A DNA stretch of 64,000 nt from Streptomyces sp. HUAS CB01. Lineage in GTDB: Bacteria; Actinomycetota; Actinomycetes; Streptomycetales; Streptomycetaceae. This document shows positions 37,837 to 45,851 of this stretch, piece by piece (position 1 is the first letter of the stretch; every line of letters begins with the position of its first letter). The stretch spans positions 6,603,501 to 6,667,500 of the forward strand of contig NZ_CP129137.1 in the NCBI RefSeq assembly GCF_030406905.1, read 5' to 3'. Both the position numbers and the translations under genes were made by a program. Below the pieces are notes generated by a model that had not been told where the DNA came from, made no database searches, and worked only from the letters and a program-made list of their open reading frames with translations.

Positions 37837-38391
37837 ATGGTTGATCTGACCGAGGAATGGGCCACCCAGGTCGCGGAGGCCGAGCTCAGCAGAACGCTTC
37901 CACGGAGGTGGGCACATACGCAGGGAGTGGCCAAACGCGCGGTCAAAGTAGGTCAGGTTCTCGGCGACGACGCCGGCCTCCTCGTCGCTGCCGCCACGCT
38001 GCACGACGTCGGGTACGCGCCACGGCTGGCCGTGACGGGGTTCCATCCACTGGACGGAGCGCGGTTCCTTCGGGACGAGCATGGGGCTGACGAGCGGTTG
38101 GTACGGCTGGTGGCCAACCACTCGTTCGCGCTTCTGGAAGCCGAGGAGCGGGGGCTGCGGGAGGAACTCGCGAGCGAGTTCCCCTTGCTGGAGGAGCGTC
38201 TGCTGGTGGACGCGCTCGTGTACTGCGACATGACGACGACGCCCGACGGCGGCCGTACGACTGCCGAGGAGCGTGTCGCAGAGATCCTTGGTCGATACGG
38301 AGACGACAGTGTGGCCGGGCGGTTCATCCGGCGGGCGGCGCCGGAGATCTTCTCCTCCACCAAGCGGATCGAGGCACTGCTGGCGGCTTAG
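37837..38391 (+). CDS. HD-domain phosphohydrolase
   Basis: 184 residues from ATG at 37837 (MVDLTEEWATQ); the frame is open further upstream but without a better start. HD superfamily ligands are visible: His in RRWAHTQGVAK, the HD pair in AAATLHDVGYAP, and Asp later in VDALVYCDMTT. HD domains hydrolyse phosphate esters of nucleotides. The stop overlaps that of the NUDIX gene on the other strand by 4 bp (palindromic CTTAG). First of several nucleotide-processing enzymes in the island. Confidence 0.82.
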   Translation: MVDLTEEWATQVAEAELSRTLPRRWAHTQGVAKRAVKVGQVLGDDAGLLVAAATLHDVGYAPRLAVTGFHPLDGARFLRDEHGADERLVRLVANHSFALLEAEERGLREELASEFPLLEERLLVDALVYCDMTTTPDGGRTTAEERVAEILGRYGDDSVAGRFIRRAAPEIFSSTKRIEALLAA

Positions 38392-38855
38392 CCGAGGTAG
38401 GGGTAGGTGCCGGCGAGGTAGTCCCCGATCTGTTGGCGCATGCTGGGGTGGATGTCGTAATGGTCCAGGTCGGCGGGCTGGACGAAGCGGACGCCGTCGG
38501 CTTCGTCGTTGATCGTGGGTGCTCCTCCGGTGGGGCGGCCAATGTAGGTGTTCTCGTACTGCTGGCGGATCTCGCCGTCGGTGTAGGCGACGATGTGGTT
38601 CGGGTTGGTGTAGACGCCGAGGAAGCCGGTGATCTCGGCGATGATGCCGGTTTCCTCCAAGCACTCGCGGACGGCGCACTGGGCCGCGGTCTCGCCGATG
38701 TCCTGGGCCCCGCCGGGGAGCGCCCATTGGCCGGTGTCGCGGCGGCGCTGGAGGAGGATCGCGCCGGTCTCGTCGACGACGAGCAGGTTGCTGGCCGGAA
38801 TGAGGGTGTTCGCCTTCGGGGCGGTGGGGTCGTTGTAGTACTCAGTCCTGCCCAT
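38388..38855 (-). CDS. NUDIX hydrolase
   Basis: 155 residues from ATG at 38855 (MGRTEYYNDPTAPKANT). A complete NUDIX box is present: G-AQDIG-E-TAAQCAV-RECLEETGI, matching Gx5Ex7REUxEExGU. It hydrolyses nucleoside diphosphate-X compounds; the substrate is unknown. Its start overlaps the end of the XRE/DUF5919 gene by 14 nt, so the two form an operon, a pairing that recurs in Streptomyces. Confidence 0.9.
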   Translation of the reverse strand: MGRTEYYNDPTAPKANTLIPASNLLVVDETGAILLQRRRDTGQWALPGGAQDIGETAAQCAVRECLEETGIIAEITGFLGVYTNPNHIVAYTDGEIRQQYENTYIGRPTGGAPTINDEADGVRFVQPADLDHYDIHPSMRQQIGDYLAGTYPYLG

Positions 38856-39624
38856 GGTCGGCGGTCCTCTCCTGGTCGGGTGCCCATGGCCGCGCAGCGG
38901 CCCAGACGGCGTCGAAGCTCTGAGCGTAGTTGTCGAACCACCCTGTGCCGTCTGCCCTCTTGAGGTGGAGGAGGGGGTTGGCGCTGGCCGGTAATCCCCA
39001 GATGTGGGGGTTGACGAGCAGGTTGTCGTCATAGCGGAACATGGACGTGTAGAGCGTGGTGTCGTGGAGCCGTACGGCGCACCCTGGGTCGCCCAGCAGG
39101 GGCCGGTAGTACGTCAGTGAGGCGCGGATCTTGGCGGCGAGGGTGTCGCCGATTCCCTCCTCGTGGCCCCGGAGGGCGACTGCCTGCCCGCCCGGGTCGC
39201 CGAAGCACAGGCGCACCCGCACTCCCTCGGCAGCACGTTCGGAGAGCATCTTGGCGACGTGGGGGTTGGACTGGGCGAAGAAGGTGCCGGAGAAGACGAG
39301 GACGCCGATCTCGTGCCGAGCCTCTCGCAGCAGCGCGAGCCAGACGTCCCGGGGCACGCTGGCCCTGTTCTGGTAGGTGCCGACCAGTTCGGTACCTAAC
39401 CCGTCCCGCGGCTGGCCGGGGCGCTTGGATGGCTCGGGCCAGAGGAAGGTCTCTTCCACGCGCAGGTGTCGCGCGACGCGGAAGCGGTGCCGGGCATGGG
39501 GAATTCGCCCGCCCAGCCACCGGCTCACTGTTTTGGGATCTACCTCGCAGATTTCGGCCAGCGAGTCGGGCGAGACGCCGCGTTGGCCGAGCACAGTGCG
39601 CAGTCGGTCGTTCACAGCAGCCAT
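38842..39624 (-). CDS. XRE-type HTH regulator with DUF5919 (PLD-like) domain
   Basis: 260 residues from ATG at 39624 (MAAVNDRLRTVLGQRG). N-terminal helix-turn-helix (SPDSLAEICEVDPKTVSRWLGG, about 14-36) and a larger C-terminal domain with RHEIGVLVFSGTFFAQ, RVRLCFGDPGG and CAVRLHDTTLYTSMFRYDDNLLVNPHIWG. This is the phospholipase-D-like, probably ligand-sensing DUF5919 type known in actinomycetes. It is transcribed away from the HAD gene, with starts only 86 bp apart, so it probably controls that divergent promoter and its own. Confidence 0.83.
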   Translation of the reverse strand: MAAVNDRLRTVLGQRGVSPDSLAEICEVDPKTVSRWLGGRIPHARHRFRVARHLRVEETFLWPEPSKRPGQPRDGLGTELVGTYQNRASVPRDVWLALLREARHEIGVLVFSGTFFAQSNPHVAKMLSERAAEGVRVRLCFGDPGGQAVALRGHEEGIGDTLAAKIRASLTYYRPLLGDPGCAVRLHDTTLYTSMFRYDDNLLVNPHIWGLPASANPLLHLKRADGTGWFDNYAQSFDAVWAAARPWAPDQERTADHGQD

Positions 39625-39696
39625 CGAATCGGCGCACCGCGTGATCGCGCAAGGACGTTTTGGGACGCGGTGGCTGAAGTGCAACCATGCCGACTG

Positions 39697-39711
39697 CCTA
39701 CTCTGGCGGCA
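39697..39711 (+). promoter_or_regulatory. possible leaderless promoter of the HAD gene
   Basis: A -10-like TACTCT lies 6 nt before the ATG at 39711, and no ribosome binding site is present. This spacing fits a leaderless transcript starting at the ATG, which is common in Streptomyces. No good -35 is visible; an activator could compensate. Confidence 0.4.
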
Positions 39712-40403
39712 TGGAGCTCTTCGTCCTGTGGGACATCGACCACACCCTCATCGAGAACGCGGGGGTGAGCAAGGAGATCTACGCTACTGCCTTCGCTGCC
39801 CTGTCGGGGCGCGAGCCCACGGAGCCGGCGCGTACCGAGGGGCGTACGGATCGACTGATCATGCGCGACATGTTCGTCCGCGAAGGGCTGCCCGTACCTG
39901 ACTGGCACTTCATCGAGAGCGCGCTGGCCCAGGCTGGGGAAGCGCGCCTGGAGGAGTTGCGCAGGCGCGGGACCGCCCTGCCCGGTGTCCATGAGGCGCT
40001 GAAGGCCGCCTCCGCTCAGAGCGGTTGGGTCTCCTCCGTTCTCACCGGCAACATTGCCGCCAACGCCCGTGTGAAGCTGTCCGCGTTCGGCCTCGAAACG
40101 CTGCTGGACCTGACAGTGGGCGCCTACGGAGCGGACGCTGAACTCCGTCCCCATTTGGTCGCTGTCGCCCGCGAGCGCGCGCAGCGGCTTCATGGTGTTC
40201 CAGCTGACGTTCCCACGGTCCTGGTGGGGGACACCCCTCGTGACGTGGAAGCGGCTCTGACCACGGGCTCCGGGATCCTCGCTGTCGCCTCCGGCATCCA
40301 CACTCCGGAGGAACTGACCGCGGCGGGCGCTGCTGACGTCCTGCCCGACCTTTCGGACACGAAGCGTGTCCTCGGCATCCTGGAGTCTTTCGCAGGTCAC
40401 TGA
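39711..40403 (+). CDS. HAD-superfamily phosphatase
   Basis: 230 residues from ATG at 39711 (MELFVLWDIDHTLIENAG); an ATG at 39687 in frame is the alternative. HAD motif I is WDIDHTL (DxDxT), motif II SVLTGN, motif III/IV VLVGDTPRDVEAA. A helical cap follows motif I, as in phosphoglycolate phosphatase-like enzymes. It starts the plus-strand run of HAD, radical SAM, kinase, methyltransferase and CYTH genes. The substrate is unknown. Confidence 0.86.
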   Translation: MELFVLWDIDHTLIENAGVSKEIYATAFAALSGREPTEPARTEGRTDRLIMRDMFVREGLPVPDWHFIESALAQAGEARLEELRRRGTALPGVHEALKAASAQSGWVSSVLTGNIAANARVKLSAFGLETLLDLTVGAYGADAELRPHLVAVARERAQRLHGVPADVPTVLVGDTPRDVEAALTTGSGILAVASGIHTPEELTAAGAADVLPDLSDTKRVLGILESFAGH

Positions 40404-40508
40404 AAACGTCCCAGGACGTCCTCGGACCGTCCCTGAACGCGGTGCCGGGGTCCCCAGGCAGAAAGCCAATATCAGGCTCCCAACAGGCAGTCAGCCGAAG
40501 GAGCCGAT

Positions 40509-41411
40509 GTGATCGGGGAAGTCACCGGGATCAGGAAGATCCGCATGCTGTACCTGCAGCTGCTCTACCGCTGCAATTTCACGTGCCTGCACTGCTTTCA
40601 CGGCAAGCGGCTCCAGTACGCCGACGCGTTCACCGCCGAGGAAGCCGCGAGCCTCCTCACCCTGATGCGGGACGAGTACGGTACAGAGGCCGTGACCCTG
40701 CTCGGCGGGGAGCCGTTCGTCCACCGGGACCTCGCGCAGGTCGTCCGCCACGCCAGGGAGGAGCTGGGCCAGCGCGTCGAGATCTGCACCAACGGGTACC
40801 GGATCGAGCGCCGCCTGACCGAGATCGCTCCGCACGTGGACCTGCTCAGGGTCTCGCTGGAGGGCGTCGGAACGACCAACGACGGCATCCGGAGACAGGG
40901 CAGCTACCAGAGCGCCCTGAACTCGCTCAGCCTGGCGCGGGACCTCGGCGTTCCGACGGGCGCGACCATGACCGTCACCTCCCGGAACATCGACGAGGTC
41001 ATCCCTCTCGCAAGCGTCTTGGCGCAACTCGAGGTCCGGCAACTCAAGCTCCACCACCTGCGGCCGGTGGGCAACGCTGCCGACCACCCTGAACTGCTGG
41101 TCACCGCCCCATCCGCCTACGGCCGGCTCCGCGAAGAGCTCGCGTCGGCCGATCTGCCCTTGGAGGTGATCGTCGACGAGGACCTCTCCGAGCACGGCGC
41201 CCCGCAGGTGTGCGCACCGTCTGACGGGCCTCGCGAGATCGACCGCATCGAGGCCGACCCGCGCGGTGCGCTGACTATGTCCTGCAAGGCCGTGGGCAAG
41301 GACGCGCATGCCTTCTGGTACGAGAAGGCGGCAGGACGCATCGTCCACAAGCCCTCTGCCACAGACGAGCTCACTCTCGCGGTGCCGGACGTGGTGTACG
41401 GCCGTGCCTGA
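40509..41411 (+). CDS. radical SAM enzyme
   Basis: 300 residues. GTG at 40509 after AAGGAG (40498-40503). The [4Fe-4S] motif is CNFTCLHC (CxxxCxxC), followed by the SAM-binding GGEP in VTLLGGEPFVHRDL. The C-terminal part has two more Cys (PQVCAPSDG and LTMSCKAVG), too few for a standard SPASM domain; it may be a shortened twitch-like end. No precursor peptide gene is seen next to it, so a RiPP role is not supported. It overlaps the kinase start by 8 nt. Confidence 0.87.
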   Translation: MIGEVTGIRKIRMLYLQLLYRCNFTCLHCFHGKRLQYADAFTAEEAASLLTLMRDEYGTEAVTLLGGEPFVHRDLAQVVRHAREELGQRVEICTNGYRIERRLTEIAPHVDLLRVSLEGVGTTNDGIRRQGSYQSALNSLSLARDLGVPTGATMTVTSRNIDEVIPLASVLAQLEVRQLKLHHLRPVGNAADHPELLVTAPSAYGRLREELASADLPLEVIVDEDLSEHGAPQVCAPSDGPREIDRIEADPRGALTMSCKAVGKDAHAFWYEKAAGRIVHKPSATDELTLAVPDVVYGRA

Positions 41412-42045
41412 TCACCCGCGTTTCGAGAGCCTGGAGGGCTTACGCGGCACCGGCAAGTCCACCCTGGCGCCGATGCTGGCCGCCGCCCGACAAGCCGTCC
41501 TTGTCGCCACCGTCCCGTCCCTCTACCAGCCGCTCAGGCACGCGGTGGACGAGCGGACGAACGTCGAGGCGCGGATGTGCCTCTACCTTTCCGCTCTGTT
41601 CACCGCGGCCGAGGAAATCCTGCACCATCTCGACGCCGGCGTCCCGGTCGTCGTCGAGAGCTACTTCGCCCGGTGCCTCGCCACCAACCGGGCTCTGGGC
41701 GCCCGGCTCGGTATCACCCTGCCGAGCTGGCTGCCGACACCCGTCACGTACCACCTCCTCTGCGACGACGACGAACGACAGCGCCGCCTCGCTGGACGGA
41801 ACAAGCCGGCATCGCGATGGGACGCACTGATCGAGACGGTCACGCACCGGGTGACGGACGCCTACACCTCGTTCCCGATGCACCGCGTTGATACCACGGG
41901 GCGCAGCCCCGACGAGGTCCTCCGCGTGATCACGGACACCGATACGCAAGGAGCGCACTCCCATGCAGACACAGAGCCTGTGGGAGCACACCCTCACCTT
42001 CTTCCCGCAGTTCCTCGCCACGTTGCGGGAACGCGTCGCCCATGA
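41404..42045 (+). CDS. P-loop (deoxy)nucleotide kinase-like protein
   Basis: 213 residues. GTG at 41404 overlaps the radical SAM stop. Walker A is LEGLRGTGKST, preceded by a strand as in thymidylate kinases; VVVESYFARCLATN takes the place of the DRY-type motif; DDDERQRRLAGRNKP is a LID-like Arg-rich segment. So the fold is a nucleoside/nucleotide kinase but the acceptor-binding residues differ from dTMP kinase. The reading frame runs 83 nt into the methyltransferase gene, giving a tail (AHPHLLPAVPRHV) that is probably not structured. Confidence 0.75.
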   Translation: MPDHPRFESLEGLRGTGKSTLAPMLAAARQAVLVATVPSLYQPLRHAVDERTNVEARMCLYLSALFTAAEEILHHLDAGVPVVVESYFARCLATNRALGARLGITLPSWLPTPVTYHLLCDDDERQRRLAGRNKPASRWDALIETVTHRVTDAYTSFPMHRVDTTGRSPDEVLRVITDTDTQGAHSHADTEPVGAHPHLLPAVPRHVAGTRRP

Positions 42046-42625
42046 CGCCACTGTCGCGGTTGTCGGCGCGAGCGACGGCAAGTTCGTCCTGCCCCTCGCC
42101 GCTGCCGGCTACCACGTCGTCGCCGTCGAACGCGACTCGGTCGCCCTGCACGGGGGCGACGTCCACCTCCCGGGTGACAGCCAGGCACACGCGTTGGGCC
42201 TGATCGATCGACTGAAGCTCGAAGAACTCCACGAACGCGTACAGGTCGTTGAGGACGACTTCCTCGACGGCGAACCCCTGGGCCTGCAGTGCGAGGCGGT
42301 CTGGACGAGCTGCTCGTGGCACTACAGTGCCAACCACCACCGCCCGCTCGCCGAGTTCATCGACCGCATGCAGCGCCTGGTCCGCCCGGGCGGTGTGTTC
42401 GGCGCGGAGTTCATGATGCCCGTCGAGAGACGCCACCACATGATCGAGCACTACACCTCTCCCGAGCGCCTTCGCTACCACTTCCTCGGCGACTGGGAGG
42501 TCCTGCTCACCCTGCGCACGACCGAGTTCACCGAGCGGCCCCACGTCGGTCAGCTGCACGACCACACCCACCGCATGGGCCTGCTCATTGCAGCCCGGAT
42601 GTCCGCCCTCACCGACCACTTCTGA
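41963..42625 (+). CDS. class I SAM-dependent methyltransferase
   Basis: 220 residues. ATG at 41963 after AAGGAG (41948-41953). Motif I is VAVVGASDGKFVLPL, the acidic end of strand 2 is VAVERD, and a later LVRPGGVFGAEFM corresponds to the post-motif III strand. Small-molecule type with no RNA-binding domain. A His-rich end (HVGQLHDHTHRMG) may bind metal or substrate. Co-translated with the kinase upstream and 11 bp from the CYTH gene downstream. Confidence 0.86.
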   Translation: MQTQSLWEHTLTFFPQFLATLRERVAHDATVAVVGASDGKFVLPLAAAGYHVVAVERDSVALHGGDVHLPGDSQAHALGLIDRLKLEELHERVQVVEDDFLDGEPLGLQCEAVWTSCSWHYSANHHRPLAEFIDRMQRLVRPGGVFGAEFMMPVERRHHMIEHYTSPERLRYHFLGDWEVLLTLRTTEFTERPHVGQLHDHTHRMGLLIAARMSALTDHF

Positions 42626-42636
42626 GAGAGGGACCC

Positions 42637-43224
42637 ATGAAGCACGAGTACGAGGCGAAGTTCCTGGCCGTCGACGCCGCCGGCCTCCAGGCCAAGCTGA
42701 CTGCCCTCGGCGCCGTCCAGGCGTTCCCCCGCACGCTCCTCACCCGCAAGATCTTCGAGAACGACTCCCTGGATGGCGGGGCCTGGATTCGGCTGCGTGA
42801 CGAGGGCACCCGCTCGACGCTCACGCTCAAGCAGGTCACCGACGCCACGACGATCGACGGCACCAAGGAGATCGAGACCGAGGTAGCCGACCTGCACGCC
42901 ATGACCGACATCCTCCGCCGGGTTGGCCTCACCGAGGTGCGCTACCAGGAGAACTACCGGGAGGAGTGGCGCTTGGGCGAGGTCGCCTTCGACTTCGATA
43001 CCTGGCCCGACCTTCCCACCTTCCTGGAGATCGAGGGACCCGACGAGGAGTCGGTGCGGCAGGCCGCCTCGCTGCTGGACCTCGACTACTCCGAAGCTCG
43101 GTTCGGCAGCGTCGACGAGATCTATAAGAGCGAGTCCGGCCGCGACATCCTCGCCGAACCCACCCTCCTGTTCTCCGACGCCGAGAAGCAGGGAGACCCT
43201 TCCGTAACGGCGCACGGCTGTTGA
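42637..43224 (+). CDS. CYTH-domain enzyme (class IV adenylyl cyclase / triphosphatase-like)
   Basis: 195 residues, ATG at 42637 after GAGAGAGGG. The signature ExExK is at the very start (HEYEAKF); other tunnel residues appear in WIRLRDEGTRSTLTLKQ, EIETEVADL, FDFDTWPDLPTFLEIEGP. CYTH enzymes bind triphosphates and act as triphosphatases or, in class IV, adenylyl cyclases. Here it ends a run of nucleotide-directed enzymes, so it may make or destroy a triphosphorylated intermediate or signal. Confidence 0.87.
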   Translation: MKHEYEAKFLAVDAAGLQAKLTALGAVQAFPRTLLTRKIFENDSLDGGAWIRLRDEGTRSTLTLKQVTDATTIDGTKEIETEVADLHAMTDILRRVGLTEVRYQENYREEWRLGEVAFDFDTWPDLPTFLEIEGPDEESVRQAASLLDLDYSEARFGSVDEIYKSESGRDILAEPTLLFSDAEKQGDPSVTAHGC

Positions 43225-43243
43225 TCATGGAGGCGGACGAGCA

Positions 43244-43618
43244 ATGCTGACGGAAGTCGCCTTACAGCACAGGGTGATCCCGGGGATCGCCGAGTTCGCG
43301 CGCGGAGGGCTGCCCGCACCGGCGACAACCGACGACGGTAACGAATGGGTCGACGGATTCTGCTGGCTCTACTGCGGGCAGCGGTGGACGTGCGTCCTGT
43401 GGATCGGCCCCGCCCGAGTCGCTGGCGCCCAGGCGCCGATGTACGCGTGCGGCCCCTGCATCCGCGAGCTGCAGGAACGGGTCTGGCAGTCCCTTCTCAG
43501 CAAGGACCGGCCGGAACGCTCCGCTCGGCCGAGCGAAGCCGCCGCGGTGGGACGGCCGACCTCCGGCAGGAGGACCGGCAAGCACCGGGGCCAGCGCAAA
43601 TTCCTCCGCCGAGGCTAA
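43244..43618 (+). CDS. small Cys-containing hypothetical protein
   Basis: 124 residues. ATG at 43244, 19 bp after the CYTH gene, preceded by GGAGGCGGACGAG. Cys pairs in FCWLYCG and YACGPCIRELQ could form a small zinc knuckle; the C-terminus is basic (KHRGQRKFLRRG). I do not recognise the family. Its spacing suggests it belongs to the same transcript; the strong hairpin just after its stop agrees. Confidence 0.55.
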   Translation: MLTEVALQHRVIPGIAEFARGGLPAPATTDDGNEWVDGFCWLYCGQRWTCVLWIGPARVAGAQAPMYACGPCIRELQERVWQSLLSKDRPERSARPSEAAAVGRPTSGRRTGKHRGQRKFLRRG

Positions 43619-43621
43619 GCC

Positions 43622-43684
43622 CCCGCCCTGGTCACCCAGGTGCTCCGCCGTCCCCCGCGGCGCGAGCCCCGTGACCAGGGCGGG
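43622..43684. terminator. long-stem hairpin ending the radical SAM/CYTH transcript
   Basis: CCCGCCCTGGTCAC (43622-43635) and GTGACCAGGGCGGG (43671-43684) are exact 14-bp reverse complements with a 35-nt GC-rich loop. It starts 4 nt after the stop of the small protein gene. Confidence 0.6.
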
Positions 43685-43962
43685 TCTTGGCGTGCACCCC
43701 TTCGACCGAGAACTACGCTAGAAACGGGCCCGTTGCTTCCCCCTGCCTGCGGCGCCGGCCCCCCAGCCAGAGGTTCGAAGGGTTGATCCTCTTCTTCCAG
43801 GGCGGCGATGCGCCGTTCCAGCTCCTCTCGGCTGGGGCTTCCTCGGCGTCGACGATGTGGCCATTTGGGGCTACGGAAGTTCGCCAGCGAGGCCCTTCGT
43901 GGAGGTCACGACGCCCATGATCACCCGGCCTCGTAACTCAGACCTCTACGACGTCCCGCTGC
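43685..43962. other. intergenic region with possible recombinase fragment
   Basis: No intact gene. On the minus strand a short stretch reads REELERRIAALEEE, like the coiled tail of a resolvase or recombinase, but frames are broken on both sides. Treated as a doubtful remnant. Confidence 0.25.
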
Positions 43963-44586
43963 TCACGTTCGGCTGACCGGCAGAAGCCGGCGAATCCACG
44001 GGTGGCCGGGCGAGAGCACCTTGATCGCGTCCGCCAGCCAGGCGCGTGCTGGAGCGTCAAGCAGCGGGAGCACAGCTTCGAAGTCGGTCTCGTCCTTGTC
44101 CCGGGTCGCTCTCGCCTTGTAGAAGAGTTGGACCTCAGGAGCGAGATACGGGATGCCCGTCTCGCTCGTCCGCCCGAGCTGGTCAATCGGGAGCCGGATC
44201 TCCGGGTTGCGCCGCGAGACCCACTGGATGCCCTCGGTTTCGTCCAGCATGAGCTGCATCGACCAGGGGGCCTCCGGCGTGCGACGGCACCAGATATCGT
44301 GGAGCGGCGGCTGAAGGGCCTCTTCAGGAAGCCACGGGCGAAGCTCCCCCTGGCCGGGCGGGTCCGCCACGTACAGGTCCCAGCCCGTGAGGAGATCCCG
44401 TAGGTAGGCCTGGTCACGCCGGAGGACGAGGACGTCGAGATCGCCGTGTGCGCGTAGCTCACGGCCGACCGCGAGTTCGATCGCGTAACCACCAGCGATC
44501 CACCACGGGAAGTTCGCCTTGACGAAGACCGCGGCCACATCTTCGGGACGTTCCGGTACCCAGCGCCCCAACGCGTCAGCACTCAC
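43963..44586 (-). CDS. nucleotidyltransferase-fold protein (aminoglycoside adenylyltransferase-like)
   Basis: 207 residues. The nucleotidyltransferase core is seen in WWIAGGYAIELAVGRELRAHGDLDVLVLRRD: a G-G start and the D-x-D metal pair (GDLDV), with the third acidic residue probably in ETEGIQW or nearby. The fold resembles 2''-type aminoglycoside adenylyltransferases and a broad group of uncharacterised actinomycete proteins. Resistance is possible but not shown. Alone on the minus strand at the end of the nucleotide-enzyme island. Confidence 0.75.
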   Translation of the reverse strand: MSADALGRWVPERPEDVAAVFVKANFPWWIAGGYAIELAVGRELRAHGDLDVLVLRRDQAYLRDLLTGWDLYVADPPGQGELRPWLPEEALQPPLHDIWCRRTPEAPWSMQLMLDETEGIQWVSRRNPEIRLPIDQLGRTSETGIPYLAPEVQLFYKARATRDKDETDFEAVLPLLDAPARAWLADAIKVLSPGHPWIRRLLPVSRT

Positions 44587-45143
44587 CCGCTCATATTCCC
44601 AGTGGCCAGAGAGGGCACAAGCGAAGGCGGAGCGGGCCGGTGGTCGCGCTGGAGTGCCGTGCCCCTGGTTGGTCGCTTGCGCTCACAAACGCCATTGAGT
44701 ATCAGGGGCACCGGCGATTCGAAGCTCCAAGGGGCGCTTGAGAGTGCATCAGAAGCTTCCGCTGGCGCGCTCGCGCCGTTGGCGGGGCTGCGGTGAGAGT
44801 CGTTGCTCGCACGGTTTCGTTCATGGGAAGCCCGCGTGTGATCGAAGCAGTGCTTTGGAATGAGACGGCATCTTCTTTCCTGCCCCCTTTCGGGGGATCC
44901 GCAAGTTCTCGTCAAAGGGGTGGTCCGCTCTTCGCCGGACAGCGGTGTCGTGGTCGTGGATCAACCACGACCGACAGGAGCTGCCGTCATGGCGCCACTG
45001 CTGTTCACTGCACTACACCTGCTTCCCTTCGCTACGGACGCCAGCTCTCTGTTGGTCGGTGAGGTGCGCGCTCATGTTCGGCCAGGGCGAGGTCGACATA
45101 GGCGTCCAATGGGGGCGCGTCATGCTGCTCGAGGTGGTCGATC
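44587..45143. other. 557-bp region with no supported gene
   Basis: Several short frames overlap each other without start-site or domain support. Two small perfect stems are present: CCCCC-TTTC-GGGGG (44883-44896) and GGTCGTGG-ATCAA-CCACGACC (44952-44972). The second lies about 170 bp before the RsbW-like gene and could be an operator or a leader structure. Confidence 0.4.
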
Positions 45144-45614
45144 GTGATGCGGCGACTGAACCATGGGGCTGCAATCGTTCTGTGGCGCTGGACGAGTTTC
45201 ACTTCGGATGCCCCTTCTCGCGCTCGAATCGCATTGAGATGCGCGCTTGAACAACTGGGTTGTGACCCTGAGGTGATCAGCGACACGGTTCTAGCCGTCT
45301 CTGAGCTCGTTGCGAATGCCGTCGAGCATGGCCGCGGACCGTATGAGCTGCGGCTGCGCCAGGCCAACCAGCGGATTATCTGCGAAGTCGAGGACCACGA
45401 TCCCTGCCTACCGGAAATCGAGCATTTTGCGGCGGCTTCTCCATATCCCCCTCGGGAAGAGGACCGAGGTGGTGGGCTCGACGCATTGTGCTCTCGGGTT
45501 ACAGAGCGCGGGCGTGGTCTTCAGATCGTTAACGTGATCACCGGCGGGTGTTGGGGATTCCTACCGACATCCAACGCAACAAAGTCAGCCTGGCTGATGA
45601 TCCCACTCGAGTGA
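45144..45614 (+). CDS. RsbW-like ATP-binding protein (anti-sigma factor kinase fold)
   Basis: 156 residues, GTG at 45144 directly before ATG 45147. HATPase fold: N-box VSELVANAVEHGRGPYELRL, G1-type region DHDPCLPE, and G2 RGRGLQIVNVITGGCWGF. Such stand-alone proteins are abundant in Streptomyces and either phosphorylate anti-anti-sigma factors or bind sigma factors. No sigma factor or antagonist gene is adjacent. Confidence 0.83.
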   Translation: MMRRLNHGAAIVLWRWTSFTSDAPSRARIALRCALEQLGCDPEVISDTVLAVSELVANAVEHGRGPYELRLRQANQRIICEVEDHDPCLPEIEHFAAASPYPPREEDRGGGLDALCSRVTERGRGLQIVNVITGGCWGFLPTSNATKSAWLMIPLE

Positions 45615-45851
45615 CACCTCAGTCAGCGTGCGTCGGATCGTGGTGCGTAGGTACCTGGACGCCGTTCCTCGCGCGATCGGGTGAACTTGATTGCGTTCAA
45701 TGAGAGCGGGACTGGCCATCAACAAGTCTGGACTGGCGAGGAGTTGACACGCAACCGCCGTGCTCGGAGTTCGCCCTCCGGCACGGATCGCGACAACTCC
45801 TCGCGGTTCGCTCGCTATACGTGACATGTGGGGAAACGGAGGCTGATCACG
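45615..45851. other. intergenic region upstream of the Tad-linked genes
   Basis: No gene. TTGACA occurs at about 45744 but without a TANNNT at 17-18 bp. The ribosome binding site GGAGGC (45837-45842) belongs to the lipoprotein gene. Confidence 0.4.

Noticed and set aside
40509..41411. RiPP biosynthesis from the radical SAM gene
   Set aside because: No precursor peptide candidate, no RiPP recognition element and no full SPASM cysteine set seen nearby.
44793..45250. Overlapping short frames before the RsbW-like gene
   Set aside because: Mutually overlapping, no ribosome binding sites, no domains.
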